Below, piece by piece: positions 50,742 to 59,021 of a DNA stretch of 64,000 nt (position 1 is the first letter of the stretch; every line of letters starts with the position of its first letter). The stretch comes from Mycolicibacterium thermoresistibile (GTDB taxonomy: Bacteria > Actinomycetota > Actinomycetes > Mycobacteriales > Mycobacteriaceae), in contig NZ_LT906483.1 in NCBI RefSeq assembly GCF_900187065.1, positions 3,038,001-3,102,000 of the forward strand, in the 5' to 3' direction. Both the position numbers and the translations under genes were made by a program. The notes under the pieces were generated by a model. That model did no database searches. It was given only the letters and a program-made list of their open reading frames with translations, and was not told the DNA's origin.

Positions 50742-51521
50742 ATGACCGCGAACACCGGCGCATCGGTGCTCGACATGTTCCGGCTCACCGGCCGGTCGGC
50801 AATCGTGACCGGCGCTTCCTCTGGTTTGGGCCGCGGCTTCGCGCAGACGCTGGCCGCTGCCGGAGCCACCGTCTACGCGGCGGCGCGACGCACCGACCGA
50901 CTCGAGACCCTGGCCGCCGAGAACCCGGCCATCCGCGCCGTCACCTGCGACGTGACCGACGAGCAGGATCGGCGCGCACTCGTGGAGCGGGTGGTCGCCG
51001 AAACCGGTGGCGTGGACGTCCTGGTCAACAACGCCGGAAAGCCCGGCGGGCCGGACGCCGTCAAGGAATCGGCGGACGAATTCGCATCGATCCTCGACCT
51101 CAATCTGGCGGCCGGGTTCCACCTCTCCTGCGACGTGGTGCGCGCCAACCCGGAGAACCACCGGCTGTCGATCGTCAACGTGTCCTCGGTGATCGGCCTG
51201 GTGTCGACCGCACCGATCGGGGGCGCCGGATACGCCGCGTCGAAGGCCGGCGTGCTGGGCCTCACCCGCGAACTGGCCGGCCAGTGGGGCCGGCAGGGCA
51301 TCCGGGTGAACGCGCTGGTGCCGGGATGGTTCGACACCGAGATGACCGACGGTCTGTTCACCAACGAACGGTCGGCCACCTGGGTCCGGCGCAACACCAT
51401 GCTCAACCGCGGCGGCCGCGAGGGCGAGGTGGACGGCGCACTGCTGTTCCTGGCCTCCGACGCCTCGAGCTATGTCACCGGGCAGGCGATCGTCGTCGAC
51501 GGAGGATGGACCGCACGATGA
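50742..51521 (+). CDS. Short-chain dehydrogenase/reductase (SDR)
   Basis: 259-aa SDR: GASSGLGRG, CDVTDEQDRRAL, NNAGKPGG, Ser in NVSSVIGLV, YAASK and the end GQAIVVDGGWTAR. The N-terminus before the Rossmann fold (SVLDMFRLTGRSA) is typical of actinobacterial SDRs. The ATG at 50742 lacks a strong ribosome site (GAGG nine bases upstream). It is followed after 57 bp by the acyl-CoA synthetase. It is likely a beta-hydroxyacyl or ring-hydroxyl dehydrogenase of the pathway. Confidence 0.88.
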   Translation: MTANTGASVLDMFRLTGRSAIVTGASSGLGRGFAQTLAAAGATVYAAARRTDRLETLAAENPAIRAVTCDVTDEQDRRALVERVVAETGGVDVLVNNAGKPGGPDAVKESADEFASILDLNLAAGFHLSCDVVRANPENHRLSIVNVSSVIGLVSTAPIGGAGYAASKAGVLGLTRELAGQWGRQGIRVNALVPGWFDTEMTDGLFTNERSATWVRRNTMLNRGGREGEVDGALLFLASDASSYVTGQAIVVDGGWTAR

Positions 51522-51578
51522 CGACGACGATGACCTCCACCGCCGAACGCCTCACCGTCCTGCCGAAGGGAGTCAGCC

Positions 51579-53084
51579 GTGCAGCAGCTGGCAGCTGAGC
51601 TGGTCCGCCGCGCCGCCGACGAGCCCGACGCCGTCGCCGTCATCGACGATGCCGGCGTGCACACCGTCGCCGAGATCGTCGAGCACGCCGGGGAACTCGC
51701 CGAGGTCTTCGACCGAGAACTCGGTGGCTCCCCCACGGTTCTGGTGCAGGCCGACAATTCCTGGCGCACTCTGGCCGCCGCAGTGGCGGTGGGGCTGCGC
51801 GGCGGCTTCCTCGCGGTGTTCAGCCGCCAGGCGGCCGCATCCGAATTCCGGTTCGCGCTCGACGATGTCGCGCCCGATATCGTGGTCGCCGACGACCCGG
51901 TGTTCCGACAGTGGACGTCGGACGGCGCCCACGAGCGGTTCCCGCGCCGCGCCCGTGCGCTCGGCGACTGGGTCGTCGCCAGTGCGGACGGGCCACCCGG
52001 CGACGTCACCCGCTGGCGCGGAGGCTCATTGGCGGCGCAGACCTCGGGGTCGACTGGCCGGCCCAAATGCGTTGTGCACTCCGAGAGTTCACTGACCTAC
52101 GCCGGGTCGTGCACCATCGACGCCGTCGGCCTGCGCCTCGGCGACCGAGTGGCGGCGCTGGTTCCGCTGTCGTCGGTGGCGGCCGCGTGTTTCGGGATGT
52201 ATCTGCCGGCGCGCAACGGCTTCCCGATGGTCTGCCTGAACAAGTGGTCGCCGGACGTCGCGCTCGAACTGCTCCGCGAGCATGAGGTCGCGTGGACCAT
52301 GCTGGTTCCGACGATGGCACTGCAGTTGTCGATCCAGGACGGCGCCGAGGGGGCGCTGCGATCGCTGCGCGCGATGACGGTGGGCGGGGGTCCGATGGAC
52401 GCCGGCGCGCTCGAGCGGGCCGAACGCACCCTGGGCACCACGATCCTGCGGGTGTTCGGGATGAGCGAATGTCTGGGCCACACCACGCCGCATCCCTCCG
52501 ATCCCCCCGAGATCCGACTCGGCCGCGACGGCCGACCGTTCCCGGGCACCACGGTCCGTGCCGTCGACGACGAGGGCCGGGTGTGCGCCCCGGGCGAGGT
52601 CGGCGCCGGTCAGGTCAAGGGGCCGTCGCTGTTCCTCGGATACGCCCGCGACGGTGCGCCCACCCCACCGGAATTGACCGACGACGGCTTCCTGCCCACC
52701 GGTGACCTGCTCGAAGTCGGTGCCGACGGCACCGTCATGGTACGAGGCCGACAGAAGCAGATGATCATTCGGGGCGGTCGCAACATCGACATCAACGAGG
52801 TCGAGGCGGCGGTGGCCCGGATGCCGCAGGCCAGCCAGGTCTGCGTGGTGCCGGTGCCCGATGAGCTGCTGGGTGAACGCGTTGCGGCGCTGGTGGTCTC
52901 GGAGGCCGGCGGACTCGGTCTCGCCGACGTCACCGAGTTCCTGGCGTCGACCGGGTTCCCGAAGAACAAGTGGCCCGAATTCGTGTTCTCGGTGCCCGAG
53001 CTGCCCTTGAACCGAGTCGGCAAACTGTCACGCGCCGACGCGATCGCGCTGGCGACACAGCTGGCCCGCGAGAAGCAGACCTGA
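51579..53084 (+). CDS. Acyl-CoA synthetase (class I adenylate-forming ligase)
   Basis: 501-aa acid-CoA ligase. The ATP motif SLAAQTSGSTGRPKCVV, the VFGMSECLGHTTPH aromatic-box region, the LPTGDLLEVGADG motif, the hinge GRQKQMIIRGGRNID and the terminal catalytic Lys in NRVGKLSR are all present. GTG start at 51579 with AGGGAG six bases upstream. It clusters with the aldehyde dehydrogenase, hydratase and SDR, so it probably activates the acid product of that branch. Specificity cannot be read from the sequence. Confidence 0.87.
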   Translation: MQQLAAELVRRAADEPDAVAVIDDAGVHTVAEIVEHAGELAEVFDRELGGSPTVLVQADNSWRTLAAAVAVGLRGGFLAVFSRQAAASEFRFALDDVAPDIVVADDPVFRQWTSDGAHERFPRRARALGDWVVASADGPPGDVTRWRGGSLAAQTSGSTGRPKCVVHSESSLTYAGSCTIDAVGLRLGDRVAALVPLSSVAAACFGMYLPARNGFPMVCLNKWSPDVALELLREHEVAWTMLVPTMALQLSIQDGAEGALRSLRAMTVGGGPMDAGALERAERTLGTTILRVFGMSECLGHTTPHPSDPPEIRLGRDGRPFPGTTVRAVDDEGRVCAPGEVGAGQVKGPSLFLGYARDGAPTPPELTDDGFLPTGDLLEVGADGTVMVRGRQKQMIIRGGRNIDINEVEAAVARMPQASQVCVVPVPDELLGERVAALVVSEAGGLGLADVTEFLASTGFPKNKWPEFVFSVPELPLNRVGKLSRADAIALATQLAREKQT

Positions 53085-53097
53085 GTTCACCTCAGGT
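53079..53097. promoter_or_regulatory. Possible A-like operator A12 upstream of the first TetR gene
   Basis: ACCTGAG-TTCAC-CTCAGGT: 7-bp perfect arms around 5 bases. The surrounding CAGACCTGAGTTCACCTCAG matches A10's CTGAAGTGAATTTACCTCAG at 14 of 20 positions. It overlaps the ligase stop codon and lies 56 bp upstream of the TetR gene at 53153. Confidence 0.5.
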
Positions 53098-53152
53098 CTT
53101 ACACTGCAGGCACTGATCTGTTGGGCCGTATCCGTGGCCGGAGAGGGGCAAC

Positions 53153-53794
53153 ATGGCACCGAGAACGAAGACCGCCGACGCCGAGGTCGACACCGAGGGT
53201 CCGCGCTCGAAGCGGAAGATGATCCTCGAGGCCGCGATCGACCATTTCGGCAAGGTCGGTTTCGAGCAGACCAAGTGGTCGACGGTCGCGGACGAAGTGG
53301 GCATCGGGCAGACGGCGCTCTACCACTACTTCGAATCGAAGAACCACTGCCTGCTCACCATCATGCGGATGGAGCTCGACGACAGCCTCAAGCGGTTCAA
53401 GGCGGCGACCGCGTCCGCCTCGAATGCGACCGAGGCCCTGCGGGCCGCCGTCGCCTCGGCCTACGAGGGCAACTACCCACGGGACGCGCTGCAGCGCCGC
53501 ATCCTGCAGAGCCACGTGGACATGCTGGCCTCACCCCGGCCGTCGGAGAAGGAGGAGACCGAACGCAATCTGTCGCGGACCCTGGTGCGCGAGATCGAGC
53601 AGGAGTGGGCCGACCTCATCCGGCGCGGCATCAAGGAGCGGGTGTTCGTCGACCGCGATCCGGACATGACCGCGGCACTGGTCCTCGCCATGATCGTCAG
53701 CGTGTGGCGGTGGTACCGCCCGGGCGGAAAGCGTTCGCTGCCGGACATCGCCGAGTTCGTGACCGAGTCCGTCATGCGGATGGTGCTGGCCTGA
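53153..53794 (+). CDS. TetR-family transcription regulator, copy 1
   Basis: 213 aa. The N-terminal helix-turn-helix (KRKMILEAAIDHFGKVGFEQ, then TKWSTVADEVGIGQTALYHY) is followed by an all-helical ligand-binding domain characteristic of TetR repressors acting on catabolic or lipid operons. The ATG at 53153 is preceded by GAGAGGGG. It is the only TetR on the plus strand here, and a palindrome (A12) sits in its promoter. It is one of two candidates for the protein that binds the A-type operators. Confidence 0.9.
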   Translation: MAPRTKTADAEVDTEGPRSKRKMILEAAIDHFGKVGFEQTKWSTVADEVGIGQTALYHYFESKNHCLLTIMRMELDDSLKRFKAATASASNATEALRAAVASAYEGNYPRDALQRRILQSHVDMLASPRPSEKEETERNLSRTLVREIEQEWADLIRRGIKERVFVDRDPDMTAALVLAMIVSVWRWYRPGGKRSLPDIAEFVTESVMRMVLA

Positions 53795-53841
53795 TCCGAT
53801 GAGCGCCGCGAATTCGCGGCGCGCCACACTGACCATTAAAC

Positions 53842-53859
53842 TGAAGTGAATTTACCTCA
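53842..53859. promoter_or_regulatory. A-type operator A10
   Basis: TGAAGTGAATTTACCTCA: strong left half, weaker right half; nine bases upstream of the second EthD gene. Confidence 0.65.
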
Positions 53860-53867
53860 GGAGAAAG

Positions 53868-54200
53868 ATGTACAACCTCATCGTCTTGGCGACCCGGCCC
53901 AGCGACTGGACCCATGAGCAGTTCATCGAATGGTGGCGCGGCGAACACGCCGAGGTGACCCGCCCGCTGCCCGGCCTCAAGCGCTGGCTGCACACCGACG
54001 TGCAGGAGGCGATGGACGAGAAATCTCAAGGCTGGGACGGTGTTTCGATTCTCAGCTTCGAATCGCGCGAAGCTCTCGACAAGGCTCTGGCCAGTGACGA
54101 GTGGAAGGCCGCGGTGGCACATGTCGGCAACATGCGGGGCCGGCGCATCATCTTGATGGGCGAGGAAGCCACCATGGTCGACATCTCCGACAACACATGA
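53868..54200 (+). CDS. EthD-family protein, copy 2
   Basis: 110 aa, EthD-like dimeric ferredoxin fold: YNLIVLATRPSDWTHEQFIE, WWRGEHAEVTRPLPGLKRWL and GWDGVSILSFESREALDKAL. It keeps the conserved His of the GEHAE segment (NKHVE in copy 1). The ATG at 53868 has AGGAG four bases upstream. Its stop overlaps the start of the metallo-beta-lactamase gene (ATGA). It could be a dehydratase or cyclase-like partner or an oxygenase accessory. Confidence 0.84.
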   Translation: MYNLIVLATRPSDWTHEQFIEWWRGEHAEVTRPLPGLKRWLHTDVQEAMDEKSQGWDGVSILSFESREALDKALASDEWKAAVAHVGNMRGRRIILMGEEATMVDISDNT

Positions 54201-55303
54201 CCGCACCGCGGTGGGACACCGCCGGCTGTTACGCCGTCGCCGACGGCGTACACCGCATCCCGTTGCCCATGCCCGGCGACGGCCTCCGCGCGATCAACGT
54301 CTACGCGCTCGACACCCCCGACGGTCTCGCCCTGATAGACGGCGGCTGGAACGTTCCGGGCGCCCTTGAGCAGCTGCAGGCGGCCTTGTCGTCGATCGGT
54401 CGCGGAGTCAACGAGATTCACGATGTTTTCGTGACCCATATCCACCGCGACCACTACACGCTGGCGGTCGAGATGCGGCGCCGCTTCGGCACCCGGGTCC
54501 ATCTCGGCGAGTCGGAGGCGCCCGGTCTCGCGGCGGTGCGGCAGCTCGGCTCCAACGTTCCGGTCGACTCGCTTCGCGAATTACACCGGGCGGGCGCACC
54601 CCAACTCGCCGCGGTCGCCGCCGAGTTGACCCGCGCCGAACCCTTCGACGCGTCCGGTTGGGCGCCACCCGATCAGTGGATCGAACCCGGCGAGATCCGG
54701 ATCGGGTCCCGCCGGCTTCTCGCGATTGCCACGCCTGGACACACCAAGGGGCATCTGGTCTTTCACGACGAGGAGGCCGGACTGCTCTTCGCGGGTGATC
54801 ATGTGCTGCCCACCATCACACCGTCGATCGGGTTCGAACTCGGCGACTGGGATCTCCCGCTGGTCCGGTTCCTGGACTCACTGACGATGCTGTTGGAACG
54901 TCCGGATGCCCGGTTGCTGCCGGCGCACGGCGCACCCGGCGACAGTGTGCACACCCGCATCCGGGAGTTGCTGCAGCACCACACCGGCAGGTTCTCGACC
55001 ATCATGTCGGTGGTCGCGTCGATGCCGGGTGCGACCGCATACCAGGTGGCCCAGCGGCTCGAATGGACCAGACGCGACGTCGCGCTGGACCGGCTGGACG
55101 GGTTCAACCAGATGATCGCGGTGTGCGAGACGCTCGCCCATCTGGACGCGCTCGTCGAGTCGGGTCGACTGTCGGTCCGGCGCCGCAGGGGGGTGGAACG
55201 GTTCGAAGTCTGCTCGCCGGGCGCGGAATCGCAGCGGTCGGTCGACCCCGCATCGCGGTGGTTCAGCGCGATCCCGGACCGAGCCGCCATGGCGCGGAGA
55301 TAG
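54197..55303 (+). CDS. Metallo-beta-lactamase-fold hydrolase with C-terminal winged helix
   Basis: 368-aa binuclear-metal hydrolase. The first metal motif is HIHRDH (THIHRDHYTL), followed by the downstream His in TPGHTKGHL and Asp in FAGDHVLP. The C-terminal 100 residues (ATAYQVAQRLEWTRRDVALD then RLDGFNQMIAVCETLAHLD) resemble a winged helix, as in LACTB2-type thioester hydrolases. CoA-thioester or lactone hydrolysis is likely. It starts inside the EthD stop (ATGA), so the two are coupled. It is convergent with the second TetR gene. Confidence 0.86.
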   Translation: MTAPRWDTAGCYAVADGVHRIPLPMPGDGLRAINVYALDTPDGLALIDGGWNVPGALEQLQAALSSIGRGVNEIHDVFVTHIHRDHYTLAVEMRRRFGTRVHLGESEAPGLAAVRQLGSNVPVDSLRELHRAGAPQLAAVAAELTRAEPFDASGWAPPDQWIEPGEIRIGSRRLLAIATPGHTKGHLVFHDEEAGLLFAGDHVLPTITPSIGFELGDWDLPLVRFLDSLTMLLERPDARLLPAHGAPGDSVHTRIRELLQHHTGRFSTIMSVVASMPGATAYQVAQRLEWTRRDVALDRLDGFNQMIAVCETLAHLDALVESGRLSVRRRRGVERFEVCSPGAESQRSVDPASRWFSAIPDRAAMARR

Positions 55304-55337
55304 ATTCTCCCGATCGCCCGACCGCGTCCCGGTGCGC

Positions 55338-55973
55338 TCAGGCGTGGGCCGGTTCGTGGTGGGCGGGCACCCGCACGCCCAGCGCGTTGGCCCACAACAG
55401 GGAAAGCTGCTCAGCAGCGGTGTCCAGGTCGTAATCGGCGTCTTGCACCGACCACCGGTACGCGAAGTTGCTCAACATCCCGGACAGCGCCGCGGCGGCA
55501 TAACGTGGATCGATGGCCGGATCGGCGAGGCCCGCCTCCTGCCAGCGGATGATCGCCCGCTCGATCCGCGCCGCGAATCGGTCGCTGTACTCCCGGCGCA
55601 ACTGCTCGACGTGCTCGTTGAGTGAGGCGACCTGCTCCCAGACGATCATGATCGCCCGGTTCGCCCGATAGGCCTCGAGGTAGGTGCGGTTCGCCCGCAG
55701 GATCCGCTCGTACGGATTCTTCGGCTCGGTACCGGCATCCGTCCGCACCGGTTGGCGGAGTTCTTCGACCAGCTCGCGCAGGAGTTCGATGAAGATCTCT
55801 TCCTTGGAGTCGAAGTACCGATAGAACGAGCCGTGCGCGGTGCCGGCGGCGTCGGCGATGTCGGTGATCCGCGCATCGGCGAATCCGTCGCGGGCGAACA
55901 CCTCCTTGGCAGCATCCAGCAGGGCCCGCCTGCTGCGCCGACCCCGGGCAGTCGGCGGCAACGGCCGGTTCAT
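55338..55973 (-). CDS. TetR-family transcription regulator, copy 2
   Basis: 211 aa from the ATG at 55971-55973 (MNRPLPPTARGRRSRRALLD). The helix-turn-helix is ALLDAAKEVFARDGFADARI with AAGTAHGSFYRYFDSKEEIF; the rest is a TetR_C-type effector domain (DRFAARIERAIIRWQEAGLA). A GTG start at 56064-56066 would add 31 residues but lies inside the A-type site at 56052. It is therefore either leaderless and repressed by operator overlap, or the shorter start is right. Direct operator contact makes it the best candidate for the A-site regulator, presumably autoregulated. Confidence 0.87.
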   Translation of the reverse strand: MNRPLPPTARGRRSRRALLDAAKEVFARDGFADARITDIADAAGTAHGSFYRYFDSKEEIFIELLRELVEELRQPVRTDAGTEPKNPYERILRANRTYLEAYRANRAIMIVWEQVASLNEHVEQLRREYSDRFAARIERAIIRWQEAGLADPAIDPRYAAAALSGMLSNFAYRWSVQDADYDLDTAAEQLSLLWANALGVRVPAHHEPAHA

Positions 55974-56051
55974 CCGGTCGCCACCCGTCGCATCCGAAGC
56001 CACCCCTTGCTCGTTCGATCCGTTGTCGACGCGGCGCCGCGGCACCACACC

Positions 56052-56070
56052 TGAAGTTCGATTCACTTTA
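56052..56070. promoter_or_regulatory. A-type operator A11, upstream of the second TetR gene
   Basis: The minus strand reads TAAAGTGAATCGAACTTCA: the left half fits the consensus and the right half is shifted by one base. It overlaps the alternative GTG start of the TetR gene, consistent with autoregulation. Confidence 0.6.
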
Positions 56071-56106
56071 CCGGCTCCTTTGGTGTCGACCCGCGCATAT
56101 GCGCCG

Positions 56107-56239
56107 GGGGGTGTCTACGCCCCGACATTCGGGCCCCCACATTCGGGCCCAATATGTGAGCCCCCACATTCGGGACCCCGCATCAGGTCCCGTGCGTGGG
56201 TCGTCACACATGGTCTTCGTGCGTGGCGTAGACACCCCC
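56107..56239. repeat. Inverted-repeat-bounded element with internal direct repeats
   Basis: GGGGGTGTCTACGCC (56107-56121) and its exact reverse complement (56225-56239) bound about 133 bp. Inside are three copies of a unit like CCCCACATTCGGGCC (near 56122, 56134 and 56162). There is no open reading frame or transposase; it resembles a small non-autonomous or structural repeat between the TetR promoter and the next gene. Confidence 0.7.
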
Positions 56240-56285
56240 GGCTCGGCGCCGGAGACGGCGCGGGTATTGGAGATCCGCCCTCCGA

Positions 56286-56909
56286 TTACACGGGGTGGGA
56301 GATCCCGTAGTAGGCGACCACCGAATCGGCAGCCGACGTGGTCCGGGTCAGGATCGCGTAGCTCCGGATCAGGGCCGGGCCCAGGCAGTCGACCTGGACG
56401 CGGTAATCGCTGACCGCAGCGGACGGGTTGGCGCCGCTGAACTCCTCCTTGGACACCTGGATGGTGGTGGCGGCGGGCTTCATGGCGGCGAGCATGCCGC
56501 TGGGCACGCACTGCACCTGGTAGCCGACCTCCAGAGTGCCCTTGGGGGTGGGGCTGGTACCGCCGTACTCGTTGCGCAGGGTGCCGTTGAACAGTCCGCT
56601 GACGATGAAGTCACGGGTTTCCAACTCCGGCGACGGCGGCGTGGCCGGGGTCAGGGTCTCGCTGTTCGCCGACAGCGCCAGCGTCCACCCGTCGGTGGTC
56701 TTGGTCGAGACGGGCTCCGCGGACGGCACCGGAACCGGACCCTCCGGCGGCGCGGGTTCGGCCTGCACCTCGGCCGCCGGGTTCGCCGCGGCCAGTCCCG
56801 CGGCGCCCAGCACCGTCGCGCCGGTCACCATCGCCGCCGCCAGTGCGGCGGCGCCGACAGCCCGGCGCCGTGACCGGCGAGCGGTCACCGAGATCGATGT
56901 GTTGGTCAT
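56286..56909 (-). CDS. MspA-family exported protein
   Basis: 207 aa with an Arg-rich start (ARRSRRRAVGAAALAAAMV) and a hydrophobic, Ala-rich signal segment ending near ANPAAEVQA. The mature part carries MspA-like blocks: DGWTLALSANSETLTPATPP, KGTLEVGYQVQC and the C-terminal RSYAILTRTTSAADSVVAYY. MspA proteins form mycobacterial outer-membrane porins, but this family also includes many non-porin relatives. Two Cys residues may form a disulfide. The ATG at 56907-56909 has GGAGG five bases upstream. It stands alone and is probably an outer-envelope channel or surface protein. Confidence 0.82.
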   Translation of the reverse strand: MTNTSISVTARRSRRRAVGAAALAAAMVTGATVLGAAGLAAANPAAEVQAEPAPPEGPVPVPSAEPVSTKTTDGWTLALSANSETLTPATPPSPELETRDFIVSGLFNGTLRNEYGGTSPTPKGTLEVGYQVQCVPSGMLAAMKPAATTIQVSKEEFSGANPSAAVSDYRVQVDCLGPALIRSYAILTRTTSAADSVVAYYGISHPV

Positions 56910-57059
56910 TGCTACCTCCATCTGTTCTCCGTGGTCGCCCAGTGCGGCCACGTGCAGGGACGAGCTCCGTCACCGCCGGAACCGGCGATGGGGTGCTCCG
57001 GCATCGGACTGCGTTCCGGCACGCGACGCTGCGCACCGAATCGGCATCCGACAGGTCGG

Positions 57060-59021
57060 CTATGCGATCCGGCCGTATCGCCGCTCCACGGCCCGGTCGC
57101 CGTCGGACACGAAGTGCGGAGCCCACAGGGCTGGCTCGCCGGATCGCGGCGGCCCGGGATCCCGGTCTGTCCACACCGTGATGACTTTCCTCGGTGCGGC
57201 GATGATCTGATCGATCCGCCGGTGGGCGTGCGCCGGGTCGCCCGGGGCCAGGATCGGCGGAACCGAGCCGGCGCGGCGGTGCCGTGGCGAGCGAACCGGG
57301 TTGCGGCTCCAGACTTTCAGCCGCAGCTGCCACCGGGTGACCGACAGCATGACGACCGCCAGCACTGCCAGCATCGCCATGTTGAACAACCACCAGCGGG
57401 GCTCGTGGGTCCACAGGATGTCGTCGGCAGGTGACAACGGCGCGATGTAGAGAAGATCCGTGGTGGCCGCCGAGGCGGCGAATCCCCACCGGGCCGGGAC
57501 CAGCCAGGACATCTGGTCCAGCACCGGTCGGTCCGTCACCGGGATCAGCCCGCCGGAGAAGACGATCGACAGCATCACCGAGATCACCAGCGCGGGCAGG
57601 ATCTGTTCCTGGGACCGCACCAGCGCCGACAGCATCAGCCCCATGATCGCGGCCGCGGCCGCGGTCACCGCCAACGTCGCGTACAGCTCCAGCACCGGGT
57701 GACCGAGCAGCAGTGCGCCGCGTGTCGGTGCGCCCTTGCCGGCCACCACGATCGCGGTGAGCACGGCGGTCTGCACGGCGGCGATGACGCAGTACACCGC
57801 GACCTTGGCGACCAGATATGCCGAGGCGGACAATCCGACGGCCTGTTCGCGCCGGAAGATGCTGCGTTCTCCCACCAGATCGCGGATGGTCAACGCCATA
57901 CCCATGAACACCGCGCTGATGTTCAGCATCATCACGATCTGCGCGGGTTCATTGGGAGCGGGCCCGCGCGCATCGGCCACACCGAAGCCCACGTGACCGG
58001 GCACCACCAGGGTCAGCGCCCCCAGGACATAGGGCAACACCGCGAGGAACACGAAGTAACCGCGGTCGGCGACGATGAGCCGGAGCTGCCGACGGGCCAC
58101 CGTCACCAGCTGCGCCCACCGTGCCCGCCGGGGCTTGCGCATCGGCGCCGGCAGCGGAGCGCTCGACGGAAGCTGGGCGGCGTCAGGGTCTTTCGCGCCG
58201 CAACGCGCCAGAAACCTGCGGTGGGCGGCCTCCGGATCGGCTCCGACCCCGGCGAAGATGTCGGCCCAGTCGTCGGCCCCCATCGCGCCCGCGATGTCGG
58301 CGGGCGGACCGCAGAACGCGATCTTGCCCCGCGGTGTCAGGAACAACACCTGATCGCACACATCCAGGTAGGTCAGGCAATGGGTGACGACCAGGACGAC
58401 CCGGCCCGCATCGGCCAGCCGCCGCAGCGTGGTCATGATGTGGCGGTCCAGCGCCGGGTCCAGCCCGGAGGTGGGTTCGTCGAGGATCAGCAACGACGGT
58501 TCGGTGAGCAGTTCCATCGCCACCGACGCACGTTTGCGCTGCCCGCCGGACAGATCCGCCACCCGGGTTCCGGCGTGGTCGGTCAACTCCAGTTCGGCGA
58601 GCACGCGCTGGACAGCGCGCTGGCGGTCGTCCCTGGTGGCCTGCGCCAGCCGCAGCTCGGCGGCATAACGCAACGCCTGCTCGAGAGTCAGCTGATGGTG
58701 CACGACATCGTCCTGCGGCACCATTCCGATCCGCGAACGCAGCGCCGGGTACTCGGCATGCACGTCGTGACCGTCGAACCGCACCGTGCCCGACGTCGGC
58801 GCGAGCACCCCGCCGATCAACTTCGCCAAGGTGGACTTCCCCGCACCGGAGGGACCGATGATCGCCGTCAGCGATCCGGGCCCCGCGGTGAAGGTCACGT
58901 CACTGATCAGCTGACGCTGATCCGACACGGCAAAGCCGAGCGCATGCACGCTCAGGCGGTCGCCGCCCTGCGCGCTGTGCGTACCGACGTGCTCGTCAGC
59001 CAACATCTCGCCGGACGACAT
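57060..59021 (-). CDS. ABC transporter, ATPase fused to ABC-2 membrane domain (Rv1747-like without FHA)
   Basis: 653-aa half-transporter of the ABCG type. The N-terminal ATPase has Walker A GPSGAGKST, signature LSGGQRKRAS and Walker B LLILDEPTSGLDP. The C-terminal half (about 300-600) has six hydrophobic segments (FVFLAVLPYVLGALTLVV, VIAAVQTAVLTAIVV and others). It is like M. tuberculosis Rv1747, a cell-envelope lipid exporter, but lacks the two N-terminal FHA domains I recall in that protein. Start ATG at 59019-59021. It is divergent from the acyl-CoA dehydrogenase operon and probably exports a lipid or drug-like compound. Confidence 0.86.
   Translation of the reverse strand: MSSGEMLADEHVGTHSAQGGDRLSVHALGFAVSDQRQLISDVTFTAGPGSLTAIIGPSGAGKSTLAKLIGGVLAPTSGTVRFDGHDVHAEYPALRSRIGMVPQDDVVHHQLTLEQALRYAAELRLAQATRDDRQRAVQRVLAELELTDHAGTRVADLSGGQRKRASVAMELLTEPSLLILDEPTSGLDPALDRHIMTTLRRLADAGRVVLVVTHCLTYLDVCDQVLFLTPRGKIAFCGPPADIAGAMGADDWADIFAGVGADPEAAHRRFLARCGAKDPDAAQLPSSAPLPAPMRKPRRARWAQLVTVARRQLRLIVADRGYFVFLAVLPYVLGALTLVVPGHVGFGVADARGPAPNEPAQIVMMLNISAVFMGMALTIRDLVGERSIFRREQAVGLSASAYLVAKVAVYCVIAAVQTAVLTAIVVAGKGAPTRGALLLGHPVLELYATLAVTAAAAAIMGLMLSALVRSQEQILPALVISVMLSIVFSGGLIPVTDRPVLDQMSWLVPARWGFAASAATTDLLYIAPLSPADDILWTHEPRWWLFNMAMLAVLAVVMLSVTRWQLRLKVWSRNPVRSPRHRRAGSVPPILAPGDPAHAHRRIDQIIAAPRKVITVWTDRDPGPPRSGEPALWAPHFVSDGDRAVERRYGRIA

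Noticed and set aside
26460..56070. KstR or KstR2 (steroid) operators
   Set aside because: The sites repeat TGAA...TTCA arms and do not fit the KstR or KstR2 palindromes as I know them.
56122..56180. CRISPR-like direct repeats
   Set aside because: Three short units without regular spacers and no cas genes; they lie inside an inverted-repeat element.
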